DNA of 47,793 nt, taken from contig JAFXMW010000036.1 of NCBI GenBank assembly GCA_017530105.1, positions 1-47,793 of the forward strand, read 5' to 3'. How positions within the stretch are numbered: position 1 is the first letter of the stretch; every line of letters begins with the position of its first letter. Made by a program: the position numbers and the translations under genes. Shown here piece by piece: positions 9,156-16,748 of this stretch. The notes beneath the pieces were generated by a model. The model searched no databases, had not been told where the DNA came from, and saw nothing but the letters and a program-made list of their open reading frames with translations. The stretch comes from Bacteroidales bacterium (GTDB lineage: Bacteria > Bacteroidota > Bacteroidia > Bacteroidales > P3).

Positions 9156-10150
9156 ACCAGTTAACCTTTGCACACCCCTACCTCCTGCTGCTCCTGCTCA
9201 TCATCCCGTTGATGGCGGTGTGGTACATCATGCGCTACCGGAAACAAAAACCCGCACTTCAATTCTCCAACATCACCCTCTTCAAAGGAGTCCGCAAAAC
9301 CTTCCGCCAACGTCTATATCCTTTGCTTTTCATCCTGCGCATGGTTGTTGCAGCCGCCATCATCATTGCCCTTGCACGACCGCAACGAATGCTCAGCCGT
9401 CAAGAAATGAAAGTGGAAGGCATCGACATTGTCCTCGCCATGGACGTGAGCGGCAGTATGCTGGCCGAAGACTTCAAACCCAACCGTCTCGAAGCCGCCA
9501 AAAATGTTGCCTCCGACTTCATCGAAGGTCGCAAAAACGACCGCATGGGTCTGGTGGTCTTTTCCGGCGAAGCCTTTACCCAAGTACCCCTCACCATCGA
9601 CCATAACGTACTCCTCAAACAACTCGCCTCACTCAAAAGCGGTATGATTAAAGACGGTACTGCCTTGGGCGACGGTCTGGCCACCGCCATCAACCGCATC
9701 AAGGACAGCGAAGCCAAAAGTAAAGTCATCATCCTCCTCACCGACGGCATCAACAACCAGGGTGCCGTCGACCCGCAGAGCGCCGCCGAAATAGCCGCTC
9801 TCTACAACATCCGGCTCTACACCATCGGTGTCGGCACACAAGGTCTCGCACCCTATCCATTCCGCGACGCCTTTGGCCGGATACGATACCAGAACGTCCC
9901 TGTCGAGCTCGACGAAAAGCTCCTCACCCAAATGGCACAATCCACTGTCGACGGGCAATACTTCCGCGCCACAAACAAGAAGTCTCTCCAGCAAATCTTC
10001 AATCAGATTGACAAAATGGAGAAAAGCAAAATCGACGTCACCCAATACGCACAAACCAAAGACGAATATCAAGGATGGCTAATCCTTGCCGCCTTGGCTC
10101 TCCTGCTCGAAATACTCTTAGGACTTTTCTATTTCCGCAGCACACCTTGA
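9152..10150 (+). CDS. batA: BatA, VWA membrane protein
   Basis: The 332-residue protein has the BatA architecture. Two N-terminal transmembrane helices (about 8-27 and 57-77) form the aerotolerance-regulator N-terminal domain. A VWA domain follows with an intact metal-ion site (MDVSGSM, 97-103, plus the downstream Thr in DGTALGDGL and the Asp in LLTDG). A C-terminal helix (about 308-327) ends the protein. The VWA domain should face the periplasm. In Bacteroides fragilis the bat locus contributes to survival under oxygen exposure; the mechanism is unclear. The ATG overlaps the previous stop by 4 nt. Length and motifs are complete. Confidence 0.95.
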   Translation: MNQLTFAHPYLLLLLLIIPLMAVWYIMRYRKQKPALQFSNITLFKGVRKTFRQRLYPLLFILRMVVAAAIIIALARPQRMLSRQEMKVEGIDIVLAMDVSGSMLAEDFKPNRLEAAKNVASDFIEGRKNDRMGLVVFSGEAFTQVPLTIDHNVLLKQLASLKSGMIKDGTALGDGLATAINRIKDSEAKSKVIILLTDGINNQGAVDPQSAAEIAALYNIRLYTIGVGTQGLAPYPFRDAFGRIRYQNVPVELDEKLLTQMAQSTVDGQYFRATNKKSLQQIFNQIDKMEKSKIDVTQYAQTKDEYQGWLILAALALLLEILLGLFYFRSTP

Positions 10151-10178
10151 CAATCAATCCCAAAAACAAACAACACCA

Positions 10179-11243
10179 GTGATACACTTCGAACATCCAC
10201 AAATACTCTGGCTACTCCTCCTCATCCCCCTCTTTGCCGGGATTTGGACATGGCTCCTTTTCCGCAACAAAAAACGGCTTGAACAATTCGCTGACCGCGG
10301 CATGTTCGGTCGCCTCATCCCCGATGCCTCACGCTGGCGTCCCTCCACCAAATTCGCTCTCATCATGCTTGGAGCCGCCTTCCTTATCTTGGCTCTTGCC
10401 AACCCTCAGGAAGGAAGCAAGATGGTCAAAGGCGAGCGTATCGGCAGCGACATCGCCATCTGTCTCGACATCTCAAACAGCATGATGGCCGAAGACATCC
10501 AGCCCAACCGTCTTGAACGAAGCAAACGCATCATCAACAACCTGCTCAACTCACTCGGCAGCGACCGCATTTCGTTAGTAGTCTTCGCCGGGAGCAGCTA
10601 TGTGCAAATGCCTCTCACCAACGACTACAGCGCCGTAAAACTCTTCCTCGACCAGGTAGACTGCAGCCTCATCAGCGCACAAGGCACCGCCATAGGCGAT
10701 GCCATCGAAAAAGGCATGCAAACCTTCGGCTACGGCGACCCTGACCGCGAATGGGTCAAAAACCAAGGCCGCGCCATCATCCTCATCTCCGACGGTGAGA
10801 ACTTCGAGGACGATGCCGAAGCAGCAGCCCGCAAAGCCGCCTCTGAAGGCATCAGCGTCTGTACCATAGGTATGGGTCTTACCGAAGGCACTCCCATACC
10901 CGAATACCGAGGCAGACAACGCGTAGGCTACAAACGCGACAACAACGGCAACACCGTCACCACCCACCTCGACGAAGCCACACTCACCTCCATCGCCCAT
11001 GCCGGCAAAGGCATCTATGTCCGCGCCAACAACATCAACTCTGGCATTAACGAAATAGTACGCCTCATCGAAGGACTCGAAAAAGACCATTATGGCGAAG
11101 CCGTTTTCTCCGAATACGAAAGCCGCTACCAATATCCACTTGTCGCCTCACTCGTCTGCCTTTTGGCAGAACTGCTTATCTTTGAACGTCGAAACAAAAA
11201 AATCAACATCGACAGAATATTGAGAGTCCGCAAAAATCAATAA
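10179..11243 (+). CDS. batB: BatB, VWA membrane protein (GTG start)
   Basis: The 354-residue paralogue of BatA has helices at about 10-27 and 57-74, a VWA domain with metal-site motif DISNSM (97-102), a conserved GTAIGDAIEKG and LISDGENFEDDA, and a C-terminal helix. The start is GTG at 10179, 28 nt after batA; the first in-frame residues MIHFEHPQILWLL match the start of this family, so GTG is the real start. BatA and BatB are usually encoded side by side and are assumed to form a hetero-oligomer with BatD. Everything expected is present. Confidence 0.95.
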   Translation: MIHFEHPQILWLLLLIPLFAGIWTWLLFRNKKRLEQFADRGMFGRLIPDASRWRPSTKFALIMLGAAFLILALANPQEGSKMVKGERIGSDIAICLDISNSMMAEDIQPNRLERSKRIINNLLNSLGSDRISLVVFAGSSYVQMPLTNDYSAVKLFLDQVDCSLISAQGTAIGDAIEKGMQTFGYGDPDREWVKNQGRAIILISDGENFEDDAEAAARKAASEGISVCTIGMGLTEGTPIPEYRGRQRVGYKRDNNGNTVTTHLDEATLTSIAHAGKGIYVRANNINSGINEIVRLIEGLEKDHYGEAVFSEYESRYQYPLVASLVCLLAELLIFERRNKKINIDRILRVRKNQ

Positions 11244-11256
11244 CCATCCCACCGCA

Positions 11257-12063
11257 ATGAAAAGAATCAAACACATAGTCCTCCTGCTCTTTGTTGCCGC
11301 ACTGCCACTGGCTCTCTCGGCTCAAAGCAGCAACGTGCGCAAAGAAACCCGCAAAGGCAACCGCGAATACAAATCGCAACACTACGACCGCGCCGAAGTC
11401 AACTACCGCCGCGCACTCCACAGCGACAGCACCGCCTACCGTGCCCAATACAACCTCGGCAACACCCTCTACCGCCAAAAGAAATACGACGAATCCATCC
11501 AGCACTACGACCGCGCACTCCAGCAACCTGGCCTCACCGAAAAAGAACGCAGCAACATCCTCCACAACCGCGGCAACAGCTACCTCAAAGCAGGACTGCA
11601 AAAAGAAAACCGAGCTGACGGAATGCAACAATTCCAGCAAGCTGTCAACGACTATCAGGAAGCCCTCAAACTCGCCCCCAAAAACGACGACACCCGCTAC
11701 AACCTCTCCTACGCAAAAAAAATGCTCCAGCAGGCTCAGCAACAACGGCAGCAAAACGGTGGACAAAACCAAGACAACAAAGACCAAGACAAGAACAAAG
11801 ACAAAAAAGGCAACAACGGTCAAGACAACCAGCAGGATCAACAACAGCAAAACCAACAGAACCAGCAGCAGCAAAACCAGCAAAATCAACAGAACCAACA
11901 AGACCGAAAGCAACAGCAAAAACAGCAAAAGCAACAGCAGCAAAAGAAACAAGATGCCGAACGACTGCTCGAAGCTGTCAAAAACAACGAAAAAAACACC
12001 ATGAAGGAGAACGCCAAAAAAGTAGAAGTGGCGGCCCCCCGCAACATAGAAAAAGACTGGTAA
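11257..12063 (+). CDS. batC: BatC, TPR protein with long Q/N-rich tract
   Basis: The 268-residue protein has a signal peptide (1-22, SAQ), TPR repeats at about 30-150 (for example AQYNLGNTLYRQKKYDESIQHYDRAL) and the BatC-type end RLLEAVKNNEKNTMKEN...KDW. Between them, residues 159-231 are a low-complexity stretch made almost only of Gln, Asn, Lys and Asp. It is encoded mostly by CAA, CAG and AAC codons, which gives the DNA a repetitive look. The TPR part should bind partners in the periplasm, probably BatA/BatB. It lies 13 nt after batB. The tract is probably a flexible linker. Confidence 0.9.
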   Translation: MKRIKHIVLLLFVAALPLALSAQSSNVRKETRKGNREYKSQHYDRAEVNYRRALHSDSTAYRAQYNLGNTLYRQKKYDESIQHYDRALQQPGLTEKERSNILHNRGNSYLKAGLQKENRADGMQQFQQAVNDYQEALKLAPKNDDTRYNLSYAKKMLQQAQQQRQQNGGQNQDNKDQDKNKDKKGNNGQDNQQDQQQQNQQNQQQQNQQNQQNQQDRKQQQKQQKQQQQKKQDAERLLEAVKNNEKNTMKENAKKVEVAAPRNIEKDW

Positions 12064-12088
12064 CCCCAAACCGCCACCACCCCACATT

Positions 12089-13912
12089 ATGAAAAGACAC
12101 ATTATAACACTTCTTTTCCTTGCGGCCACAACATTATGTGCCGCACAAGAGCTCACCGTCCGCGCACCCGGACGTGTCGACTTAGGCCGACGTTTCGAAG
12201 TACGCTATGAAGTCAACGACCGTGCCAGCGACTTCCGAGGCCCCTCTTTCAAAGGGTTCTCTGTCCTTTCCGGCCCCAACGTCTCCCACCAACAAGGCAT
12301 GTCCATCATCAACGGACAAGTGTCGCGCAACGTCTCCACAGGCTTCACCTACATTATCCAAGCCGATGTCGAAGGAACCTTCAACGTCGGCAGTGCTTCC
12401 TGTAGTGTCGACGGCAAACGCGTCACCTGCCAAGGCTTTACCATCCATGTCGAGAAAGGCTCCACCCAAGCCCAGCAGCAAAATGCCTACGGCTCCGCCC
12501 CCAACCAATCTCGCCGCCAGCCCGCCCAGCAACCCGCGCAATCCAGCAATATCGACAGCAAGTCCCTTTTCGCACGCGCCAGCATCAGCAAAAACAACCC
12601 CTACCAAGGCGAGCAGGTCATCCTCACCTATAAAATCTACACCCAGGTATCCCTCAGCCAATACCAAATCGACAAACTGCCCGGCAACAAAGGTTTCTGG
12701 AGCGAAGACCTCACCAAAGACGGCAATGTCCGCCAATACGAAGAGACCGTCGACGGTCGCCGCTACATGGTTGCAGAAATCCGTCGAGGCGCTCTCTTTG
12801 CCCAAGAAAACGGCAAACTCACCATCGAACCCCTCGACCTCGATGTCCTCGCCCTTGTCCAGCGGCAACGTCAACGCACCGGCACCCTCTGGGACCTCTT
12901 CGACGACCCCTTCTTCAACCCCACACAAGCCGTCGAAAAACACCTTCGCACCAACAGCATCAACCTCCGGGTCAAACCCCTTCCCGAAGCACCCTCAGGC
13001 TTTAACGGAGCCGTCGGCAGTTTCAGTGCCAAGGCCGAAACCGACACCCACGAAGTCCGCGCCAACGAAGCCATCACCTACCGCCTCACCATCAGCGGTG
13101 CCGGCAACCTCATGCTCATCGATGCACCAACCATCGACTTCCCCAAAGTATTCGAAGTCTACGACCCGCAAATCAACGACCACATTACCCGCAACAGCAA
13201 CGGTATCAGCGGAAGCCGCACCTTCGAGTGGATTCTCATCCCCCGCAACCAAGGTAACTACACCATCCCCGCCTTCTCATTTGTCTACTTCGACCCCAAC
13301 ACCGGACGCTACGTCACCAAAAAAGTCGACGCCATACCCGTCCATATCAACAAAGGCGACCCCAAATCAATGAAAAACGTCACCAGCAGCAAAAGCGATG
13401 TCAAACTCCTCAACAGCGATATCAACTATATCCATACACGCCGCAGCCCCCTCCTCCCCACCGGACAGCAAGACCGCGCCCCTTGGTGGTTCTGGCTCTT
13501 CCTCGCACTCATTGTCGGTTCCACAGCCGCCGCCATCATTTTCGGACAACACCGCCAAGCCCAACAACAAGACATTGCCGGAATGCGTCTGCGCCGCGCC
13601 ACAAAAATGGCCCGCAAACGTCTTAAAGCCGCAGCTGCCTGTCTTAACAGCGGCGACGACAACCGTTTCTATGAAGAAATCTACAAAGCCATCTGGGGAT
13701 GCCTTGCCGACAAATACAACATCCAACTTTCACGCCTCAGCAGCGACACCGTACGCGATTGCCTGATAGAAAAACAAGTGCCGCAAGAACAACAAACGCG
13801 CATCCTCCAAACCCTTCAGAAAGTCGACTTCGCACGCTTCGCCCCAGGCGATGCAGCCTCGCGCAAACAAGAAATCTACGACGAAGCCCTTCAAATGATA
13901 GTCATGATTTAA
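12089..13912 (+). CDS. batD: BatD, oxygen-tolerance membrane protein
   Basis: The 607-residue protein has a signal peptide (1-19, CAAQ), a long periplasmic region of repeated Ig-like beta domains, one transmembrane helix (466-486) and a helical cytoplasmic tail (about 500-605). Typical BatD features are VDLGRRFEVRYEV near the N-terminus, SKNNPYQGEQVILTYKIYT for the second domain, and the short RVK-P linker before the third domain. The tail (527-600) resembles that of the 8208-9155 protein. BatD is believed to scaffold the VWA proteins. The gene lies 25 nt after batC and 13 nt before batE. Length and order match the family. Confidence 0.94.
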   Translation: MKRHIITLLFLAATTLCAAQELTVRAPGRVDLGRRFEVRYEVNDRASDFRGPSFKGFSVLSGPNVSHQQGMSIINGQVSRNVSTGFTYIIQADVEGTFNVGSASCSVDGKRVTCQGFTIHVEKGSTQAQQQNAYGSAPNQSRRQPAQQPAQSSNIDSKSLFARASISKNNPYQGEQVILTYKIYTQVSLSQYQIDKLPGNKGFWSEDLTKDGNVRQYEETVDGRRYMVAEIRRGALFAQENGKLTIEPLDLDVLALVQRQRQRTGTLWDLFDDPFFNPTQAVEKHLRTNSINLRVKPLPEAPSGFNGAVGSFSAKAETDTHEVRANEAITYRLTISGAGNLMLIDAPTIDFPKVFEVYDPQINDHITRNSNGISGSRTFEWILIPRNQGNYTIPAFSFVYFDPNTGRYVTKKVDAIPVHINKGDPKSMKNVTSSKSDVKLLNSDINYIHTRRSPLLPTGQQDRAPWWFWLFLALIVGSTAAAIIFGQHRQAQQQDIAGMRLRRATKMARKRLKAAAACLNSGDDNRFYEEIYKAIWGCLADKYNIQLSRLSSDTVRDCLIEKQVPQEQQTRILQTLQKVDFARFAPGDAASRKQEIYDEALQMIVMI

Positions 13913-13925
13913 CACCCCTGCAAAA

Positions 13926-14681
13926 ATGAAAAGATATATCACCGCGATACTCATCCTCGCCTTCGCCCTCACCGCTGCCGCCCAGACTCCGCAGCAAATC
14001 ATGCAACTCGGTAACGACGCCTACTCAAAAGCCGATTTTGCCACAGCTGTCCGACAATACCAAGCCGTCCTCGACGCAGGATACCAGTCCGCCGACCTCT
14101 ACTACAACCTCGGCAACGCTTACTTCCGCCAAGAAGAATATGGTCTCGCCATCCTCAACTACGAACGTGCCCTCCGTCTCAAACCCAACTTCACCGATGC
14201 AAGGCAAAACCTCGACCTTGCCAACACCAAAACCGAAGACGAAATAGCAGCCCTGCCCGAAATCTTCCTCGCCCACTGGGCTCACAGCATGGTGGCATGG
14301 TTCAGCCCCTCCGGCTGGCGCATCCTGTTCCTCTGCCTCCTCGCCATCCTGGGCACTCTCACCGCCGTACTCCTGCTCAGCAGCAGCTACCGCTTGCGCA
14401 AAGGCTCACTAATCAGTGGCATAATAGTCCTTATCCTGCTCCTCATCTGCCTCGCCTGCACCATTGCCTCAAGCCACCGCTACAACTGCCACGACAAAGC
14501 CATCGTCACCGCTCCCGTGGCGGTAGTCAAAAGCTCGCCCGAAACCAACAGCGTCGACAAACTCCTCCTCCACGAAGGCACCAAAGTTGACATTGAAGAA
14601 ACCCTCGGCGAATGGCACAAAATCCACATCGCCGACGGCAACACCGGATGGCTGCCCCAGTCCGAAGTGACCATCATCTGA
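13926..14681 (+). CDS. batE: BatE, TPR and SH3 membrane protein
   Basis: The 251-residue protein has a signal peptide (1-20), TPR repeats (about 23-100, including DLYYNLGNAYFRQEEYGLAILNYERAL in the middle), two transmembrane helices (131-152 and 162-182) and a C-terminal bacterial SH3 domain (about 193-250, ending in GNTGWLPQSEV). This is the standard BatE arrangement and closes the canonical bat set. The SH3 domain is likely periplasmic and may touch peptidoglycan. A 55-nt gap without a terminator leads to the WG-repeat gene, so transcription probably continues. Confidence 0.93.
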   Translation: MKRYITAILILAFALTAAAQTPQQIMQLGNDAYSKADFATAVRQYQAVLDAGYQSADLYYNLGNAYFRQEEYGLAILNYERALRLKPNFTDARQNLDLANTKTEDEIAALPEIFLAHWAHSMVAWFSPSGWRILFLCLLAILGTLTAVLLLSSSYRLRKGSLISGIIVLILLLICLACTIASSHRYNCHDKAIVTAPVAVVKSSPETNSVDKLLLHEGTKVDIEETLGEWHKIHIADGNTGWLPQSEVTII

Positions 14682-14736
14682 CAACCCAAAACCCGCAGCC
14701 CGTTCGAAAAAAACAGATTAACAAACACAACATAAT

Positions 14737-16005
14737 ATGAAACACACACTATTGCTCCTCAGCCTCCTCTGCTCCTTCCCCTTAATATGGGCACAGGAAA
14801 AAGTCGAGTACATCGACGATGAAGAATGTGGTTGCGAACTCGTCTTCATCGACGGCATCCAGACCACACAGGACGGAGACCGTTTCGGCTTCAAACGCGA
14901 AGACGGCACCATCATCGTGCCCAACAAATATCGCTTTGTCGACCAATTCCACGGCGAATACTGCAAAGTGCTCGCCAACTACGACAGCTGTGGACTCATC
15001 AACCGCGACGGGGTTGAAATCATCCCCTGCCTTTACAAAAACATCAACTACCCCACCGAAGGAATGATCATGGTGCAAAAAGACAGCCTCTTCGGCTTCT
15101 TCGACACCAACGGCAACCAAGTCATCCCCTTCCTCTTCCCCGCAGCATCCTCCTTCAACGAAGGGCGCGCCGTGGTAGCCATCTACGTCGACAGCTTCTT
15201 AGTCTCCTACGGCTTTATCGACAAAAAAGGCAATGTCGTCATCCAACCCCAATACGACTACGCCTTCCCCTACTACGAAGGCTATGCCGTGGTAAAAAAA
15301 TATGACCGCTACGGCATGATTGATACCGAAAACCGCGAAGTGCTGCCCATCAAATTCGAAATACTCACCTCCATGTCCGACGGCCTCTTCTTCGCAGGCG
15401 ACGACCAAGGCCTTGCCCTCTACAACAACAAATTCAAACGCCTCACCCAACCCATCTACACCGAACTCATCGGCAAAAGCGACGACCGTATCCTTGTCAG
15501 ACGCGACGGCAAATACGGTTACCTCAACCACAAAGGCAAAGAAATCATCCCCTGCCAATACGACCACGCAAGCCTCTTCAAAGACAGCCGCGCCAACGTC
15601 TCGATAAAAGGCAAATGGGGAATCATCAACACCTCGGGCAAAACAATCCTTCCCATTGAATACGACAACAGCGGCTACCGTGGCGAGGCCTACATCTACC
15701 ACGACAGCCTCGCTCTCATCGAAAAAAACCGCCACTACGGCTACGTCGACATGGACGGCAACATCGTCATCCAACCCATCTACCAAAACGCCTACCAATT
15801 CACTGACGGACTCGCTCCCGTCTCTGTGGGCCTTTGGGGCTACATCAACACAAAAGGCGAATTCTTCGTCCCACCCGTCTTCGACATCGCCTCGCCCTTC
15901 TCCTGGGGCCGCGCCGAAGTCATTTACCGCGGCCAAACTCACAAAATGAACACCCAAGGCAAATGTGTCAAAAACTGCAAAAACGCACCCAAGTCATGGA
16001 GATAA
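14737..16005 (+). CDS. Secreted WG-repeat protein
   Basis: The 422-residue protein has a signal peptide (residues 1-20, LIWAQ) and at least nine WG (KWG/YG) repeats of about 35-45 residues. Each repeat has the form [YWF]-G-[FYLI]-[IVF]-[DN]-x-x-G-x-x-[IV]-[IV/L]-P-x-x-Y/F. Examples are YGFIDKKGNVVIQPQYD, WGIINTSGKTILPIEYD and YGYVDMDGNIVIQPIYQ. WG-repeat proteins are thought to form beta-folded binding platforms; no catalytic site is known for them. The gene follows batE by 55 nt and overlaps the start of rseC by 10 nt, so it appears to belong to the same transcript. Its role with Bat is unknown. The family call is firm. Confidence 0.88.
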   Translation: MKHTLLLLSLLCSFPLIWAQEKVEYIDDEECGCELVFIDGIQTTQDGDRFGFKREDGTIIVPNKYRFVDQFHGEYCKVLANYDSCGLINRDGVEIIPCLYKNINYPTEGMIMVQKDSLFGFFDTNGNQVIPFLFPAASSFNEGRAVVAIYVDSFLVSYGFIDKKGNVVIQPQYDYAFPYYEGYAVVKKYDRYGMIDTENREVLPIKFEILTSMSDGLFFAGDDQGLALYNNKFKRLTQPIYTELIGKSDDRILVRRDGKYGYLNHKGKEIIPCQYDHASLFKDSRANVSIKGKWGIINTSGKTILPIEYDNSGYRGEAYIYHDSLALIEKNRHYGYVDMDGNIVIQPIYQNAYQFTDGLAPVSVGLWGYINTKGEFFVPPVFDIASPFSWGRAEVIYRGQTHKMNTQGKCVKNCKNAPKSWR

Positions 16006-16418
16006 CCACACACCCCGGCACCATCATCGCCTCCGGCCAAGGACGCGTAACTGTCCTGATGAAAGTCACCAGCGCCTGCTCCTCCTGCCAAGCCCACGCC
16101 CACTGCACCTTCTCTGAGAGCAAAGACAAAAACGTCGAAATCGACACCCCCGACTGGAAAAGCTACACCCCCGGCGACTCCGTCACCGTAATCATCAACT
16201 CCAGCCGCGGCCTCCTCGCCGTTTTCCTCGCCTACGTCCTCCCCTCTATCGTCATCCTCGCCACCTTCGCACTGCTCTACTCCCTCCGACTCCCCGAAAT
16301 ATGGGTTGCCCTCGCCACCCTCCTCGCCGTGGCCCTCTACTGCGGCATCCTCTATCTCTGCCGCAACCGACTCCAACGCAAATTCACTTTCAACCTCCGG
16401 AAAAACAACCCCGCCTAA
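15996..16418 (+). CDS. rseC: RseC/MucC-family membrane protein
   Basis: The 140-residue protein opens with the RseC pattern HPGTIIASGQGRVTVLM, has a cysteine cluster CSSCQAHAHC (about residues 29-38) and two transmembrane helices (about 71-94 and 98-118) with a charged C-terminus. RseC acts in the inner membrane in SoxR reduction and in sigma-E control in proteobacteria. In Bacteroidales it normally heads the rnfBCDGEA operon. Here no rnf gene follows: the next gene is the caspase-like one after a 330-nt gap holding a repeat element. The ATG at 15996 lies inside the WG gene and is preferred because all conserved sequence starts there; longer in-frame upstream sequence is not conserved in character. 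Confidence 0.85.
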   Translation: MEITTHPGTIIASGQGRVTVLMKVTSACSSCQAHAHCTFSESKDKNVEIDTPDWKSYTPGDSVTVIINSSRGLLAVFLAYVLPSIVILATFALLYSLRLPEIWVALATLLAVALYCGILYLCRNRLQRKFTFNLRKNNPA

Positions 16419-16421
16419 AAC

Positions 16422-16536
16422 GCAGGTTCGATACTTCACCCCCATTTCTCCCATATTTCTCCCATATTTCTCCCATCCGAGATGGGAGAAATATGGGAGA
16501 ACTGATGCTGAACAAACGGATAACGAGCGAACCTGC
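16422..16536. repeat. Palindromic interspersed element, copy 2 (115 nt)
   Basis: The outer ends are 9-bp terminal inverted repeats, GCAGGTTCG (16422-16430) and CGAACCTGC (16528-16536). The core has three TTCTCCCAT units and a perfect 21-bp inverted repeat, 16457-16477 against 16481-16501, with a 3-nt loop. It starts 3 nt after the rseC stop, so its hairpin may end transcription of the long Bat transcript, although no T run follows. The rest of the 330-nt gap (16537-16748) holds A/C-rich sequence and the promoter of the next gene. See copy 1 at 1356-1470. Confidence 0.87.
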
Positions 16537-16712
16537 ACCCTCCACAAAAATCGACAAAGCTGAAAATCAAACAACTGTCAAACAACATATCAAACAGAGC
16601 CTCAGTCCCTCCCGCCTACAACACCCAAAGCCGCAACCCTCATCGGCCACTATTCACATTTTGCCGTTGATTAATTTTCATTTCAAAGCCACGCCAATCA
16701 AATAAAAAGATA

Positions 16713-16720
16713 TATTTTTG
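16713..16720 (+). promoter_or_regulatory. Bacteroidota -7 promoter box before the caspase-like gene
   Basis: TATTTTTG matches TAnnTTTG, 28 nt before the ATG at 16749. The 22 nt from 16713 to 16734 are identical to 22944-22965, in front of the first CxC lipoprotein gene. Confidence 0.65.
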
Positions 16721-16748
16721 CATTTTGAAAAATAATATCCATTGCGCA

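Noticed and set aside
11731..11949. CAACAG-like DNA repeats as a CRISPR or satellite
   Set aside because: They encode the Gln/Asn tract of BatC and have no spacer structure.
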